Source: Lepidurus packardi
Lineage: Eukaryota; Arthropoda; Branchiopoda; Notostraca; Triopsidae
Assembly: GCA_023053545.1 (NCBI GenBank)
Contig: JAKZAN010000054.1
Coordinates: 1 to 64,000 of the forward strand
DNA length: 64,000 bases
Direction: 5' to 3'
Below are positions 61,985 through 64,000 of the stretch, one piece after another. A program made the translations under genes and the position numbers. Under the pieces are notes generated by a model. That model saw nothing but the letters and a program-made list of their open reading frames with translations, ran no database searches and was not told where the DNA came from. How positions within the stretch are numbered: position 1 is the stretch's first letter; the number at the start of each line of letters is the position of its first letter.

Positions 61985-63283
61985 TTATGTAACCCTGATC
62001 ACGAAGTAATTCTTCTTACCGCGCTGAAGCAATACAAACTGATTATTGATCAGATTTTTGTTGTTCAAAATAAATTCTTCTGTAACTTTTTCCCGATTCA
62101 CAGCGATTGAATTTTCTGCTAATGCTCGTCGAGCTTCGCCGTTCGACTTTAGAAAGCCTGTTTTTTCGTTTAGTAAAGTCACAATATCAATGCCGTGATC
62201 CATCTCCGCGCTGGTAATTTGCGCTTGCGGTACGCCTTCAAAAATATCTAAAAATGTCGACTCATCCAGTTGCTGCAAATCAGCTTCTGTTGCATTTCCG
62301 AATAAAATTCCTGAGGCCGCAACAGCTTTGTCTAATTCACTTTGCCCATGAACAAAGACAGTTACTTCGGTAGCTAACCTCTTTTGCAAAATTCTTAAAT
62401 GCGGTGCTTCTAAATGCTGTGCAATTAAATCATTGATTGTTGGCTCGTCCAGAAATGTAAAAATTTTAATGTATTTTTCCGCATCAATATCAGTAGTATT
62501 TAACCAAAACTGGTAGAATTTATAAACCGATGTTTTATCGGCGTCAAGCCAAATATTTCCGCCTTCAGATTTGCCAAATTTCGAACCATCTGCTTTCGTG
62601 ATCAATGGTGTCGTAAGTGCATAGGCTTTTGCTTCAGAATTCGGATTCATTCTCCGCACTAATTCGGTTCCTGTAGTAATATTGCCCCATTGGTCTGAAC
62701 CACCCATCTGCAATAAGCAGTTGTAATGTTTGTGTAAGTGATAAAAATCGTATCCTTGTATTAACTGATAGGTAAATTCGGTAAACGACATCCCTTCGCC
62801 CTCCCCGGACAGACGTTTTTTGACAGAATCCTTTGCCATCATATAATTCACAGTAATTCGCTTTCCAACTTCTCTTGCAAAATCAATAAAACTAAATGAC
62901 TTCATCCAGTCGTAGTTGTTTACAAGTATTGGAGCGTTTTCTGCTGTCGATGTAAAGTCTAAAAACCGAGATAAAACACGCTTAATGCCAGCTACATTTT
63001 TTGCTAAAGTTTCTTCATTAAGTAGGTTTCGCTCGTCTGATTTCCCAGACGGATCTCCAATCATGCCAGTTGCGCCGCCAACCAAAGCAATGGGTTGATG
63101 GCCAAAACGCTGCAGATGAACCAATAATATTATCTGGACCATACTTCCGATGTGTAGCGAATCTGCGGTGGGGTCAAAGCCAATATAAGATGCGGTTGCC
63201 TCCTTGAGTAGTTGCTCTTCGGTTCCTGGCATGGCGTCATGGTATAATCCTCTCCAACGTAATTCTGCTACTAAATTCTTCAT
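61985..63283 (-). CDS. tyrS: Tyrosine--tRNA ligase
   Basis: Charges tRNA-Tyr. The 432-residue class I synthetase has HIGH-equivalent HIGS (44-47), the tyrosine-binding YQLIQGYDF (about 172-180), GGSDQWGN (about 194-201) and KMSKS-equivalent KFGKS (235-239). The C-terminal S4-like RNA-binding domain begins about 360. It has a promoter box at 63301-63308 (minus strand). Confidence 0.96.
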   Translation of the reverse strand: MKNLVAELRWRGLYHDAMPGTEEQLLKEATASYIGFDPTADSLHIGSMVQIILLVHLQRFGHQPIALVGGATGMIGDPSGKSDERNLLNEETLAKNVAGIKRVLSRFLDFTSTAENAPILVNNYDWMKSFSFIDFAREVGKRITVNYMMAKDSVKKRLSGEGEGMSFTEFTYQLIQGYDFYHLHKHYNCLLQMGGSDQWGNITTGTELVRRMNPNSEAKAYALTTPLITKADGSKFGKSEGGNIWLDADKTSVYKFYQFWLNTTDIDAEKYIKIFTFLDEPTINDLIAQHLEAPHLRILQKRLATEVTVFVHGQSELDKAVAASGILFGNATEADLQQLDESTFLDIFEGVPQAQITSAEMDHGIDIVTLLNEKTGFLKSNGEARRALAENSIAVNREKVTEEFILNNKNLINNQFVLLQRGKKNYFVIRVT

Positions 63284-63300
63284 TGTCCTAATAATTTCGA

Positions 63301-63308
63301 CAAAGATA
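63301..63308 (-). promoter_or_regulatory. -7 promoter box of tyrS (TATCTTTG on minus strand)
   Basis: Plus-strand CAAAGATA is TATCTTTG on the minus strand, 18 bases upstream of the tyrS ATG. Confidence 0.6.
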
Positions 63309-63369
63309 ACTTAAATGAGCAATTTAAAAAAGACGATGCTGTTCACGGCTAATAAAATATGAGAATCGC

Positions 63370-63377
63370 TACCTTTG
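63370..63377 (+). promoter_or_regulatory. -7 promoter box TACCTTTG of the epimerase gene, leaderless
   Basis: TACCTTTG ends 5 bases before the ATG at 63382, predicting transcription start at or within a base or two of the start codon. Confidence 0.6.
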
Positions 63378-63381
63378 TGAT

Positions 63382-64000
63382 ATGATACTAGTAACAGGAG
63401 GAACCGGGCTCGTGGGTGCACATCTACTTTTGCATTTGTCTGAGCAAGGCGTAGCGGTAAGGTCTATTTACCGCGAAAGGCTTCGTATTCAAGAAACAAG
63501 AAAACTTTACGAATTTTACGGGAAAGAGAAATTGTTCGATTCTGTCGAATGGATTGAAGCGGACATTACCGACATTCCATCTTTAGAAATTGCTTTTGAA
63601 GGCATATCGCAAGTATATCATTGCGCAGCATTGGTTTCTTTTGATCCTGCTGATGAAGATAAACTAAGGAAAATAAACATCGAAGGCACTGCTAATATTG
63701 TGAATCTTTGTTTGCATTTCGGTATTTCAAAGATTTGTCATGTAAGTTCGATCGCAGCATTAGGCGATATAAGGGAACACGAACTCATGGTCAGTGAAGA
63801 GACCGAGTGGAATCCCGAGTCGCTTCATTCTGACTATGCCATTTCCAAGTATGGCGCCGAAATGGAAATTTGGCGCGGATATCAAGAAGGACTACAAGCT
63901 ATAATTGTTAATCCTGGTGTGATCTTTGGCCCGTTATTTAGACAAAGAGGAAGCGGGCAGCTGTTTACGAATGTTCAAAATGGCCTAAGTTTTTATACAA
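63382..64000 (+). CDS. NAD-dependent epimerase/dehydratase family protein, N-terminal part (partial)
   Basis: An extended short-chain dehydrogenase whose 3' end lies outside the window; 206 codons are seen. It has the NAD-binding loop VTGGTGLVG (4-12), the acidic ADIT segment, HCAALVSF near 75, SSIAALG near 123, and the catalytic YAISKYGAE (YxxxK, about 152-160). The missing C-terminus is the substrate-binding part, so no product is assigned. It is divergent from tyrS. Confidence 0.9.
   Translation, partial: MILVTGGTGLVGAHLLLHLSEQGVAVRSIYRERLRIQETRKLYEFYGKEKLFDSVEWIEADITDIPSLEIAFEGISQVYHCAALVSFDPADEDKLRKINIEGTANIVNLCLHFGISKICHVSSIAALGDIREHELMVSEETEWNPESLHSDYAISKYGAEMEIWRGYQEGLQAIIVNPGVIFGPLFRQRGSGQLFTNVQNGLSFYT

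Overview
The window is chromosomal DNA from a flavobacterium (Bacteroidota, Flavobacteriaceae; Flavobacterium or a close relative). Four things support this: the gliding genes gldB and gldC beside nadE; a type IX secretion (T9SS) Plug protein and T9SS cargo with C-terminal sorting domains; Bacteroidota-type -7 promoter boxes (TAnnTTTG) in front of many genes; and a division/cell-wall (dcw) cluster with Bacteroidota gene order. The DNA is AT-rich. I see no phage, transposase, integrase, CRISPR array or rRNA. It is a mostly housekeeping, gene-dense segment, and I did not find an obvious new defence or biosynthetic system.

Layout. 0-2.6 kb: a partial desaturase-like gene, rsmG and proline-catabolic pruA. 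2.7-8.5 kb: a compact four-gene DNA repair operon (MBL-fold exonuclease, ATP-dependent ligase, Lhr-Core-type helicase, metallophosphoesterase), each gene overlapping the next by 4 bp. 8.5-17.9 kb: mainly minus-strand genes (apaG, T9SS Plug, a methyltransferase with map, a thioredoxin-like lipoprotein with gpmI, a DUF5916 outer-membrane protein, an L,D-transpeptidase, a GNAT enzyme). 18-18.5 kb: tRNA-Gly, an AT-rich AAATTCC repeat tract and a structured dispersed repeat. 18.5-28 kb: pepE, envelope proteins, an M1 peptidase, tatA, PAP2, an O-methyltransferase, rlmN, a lipoprotein, a polyprenyl synthase and a TM2 protein. 28-31.4 kb: a secreted protein and an ECF sigma / membrane protein / outer-membrane protein module. 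31.6-38 kb: dnaG, a LuxR-type response regulator, nadE, gldB-gldC, engB and an alpha/beta hydrolase. 38.3-54.1 kb: the dcw cluster mraZ-rsmH-ftsL-ftsI-murE-mraY-murD-ftsW-murG-murC-ftsQ-ftsA-ftsZ. 54-64 kb: yqeY-like gene, tRNA-Arg, a TlpA-type thioredoxin, DUF1398, tatA, rpe, a surface lipoprotein and two T9SS-domain proteins, a LuxE-like acyltransferase, tyrS and a partial epimerase.

Most notable. (1) At least four imperfect copies of a ~75-105 bp intergenic repeat (18.37, 31.50, 35.20 and 46.12 kb) share end motifs and a central hairpin whose sequence changes while its pairing is kept; one copy sits inside the dcw operon and one in the gldB leader. (2) Four conserved genes within 6.4 kb (dnaG, nadE, the hydrolase, mraZ) each carry a 1-2 base insertion that breaks the frame, which looks more like a local sequence-quality problem than real decay. 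(3) Three TGGTA boxes at exact 10-bp spacing lie upstream of the mraZ promoter and resemble the MraZ operator known from E. coli. (4) The DnaG zinc-ribbon ligands are absent. (5) One tiny secreted protein is little more than a T9SS sorting domain.

Start codons were moved inward from the longest ORF for rsmG, pepE, the 19.3 kb gene, mraZ, rsmH, ftsA and the 59.5 kb gene, where promoter position or family N-terminus argued for it.
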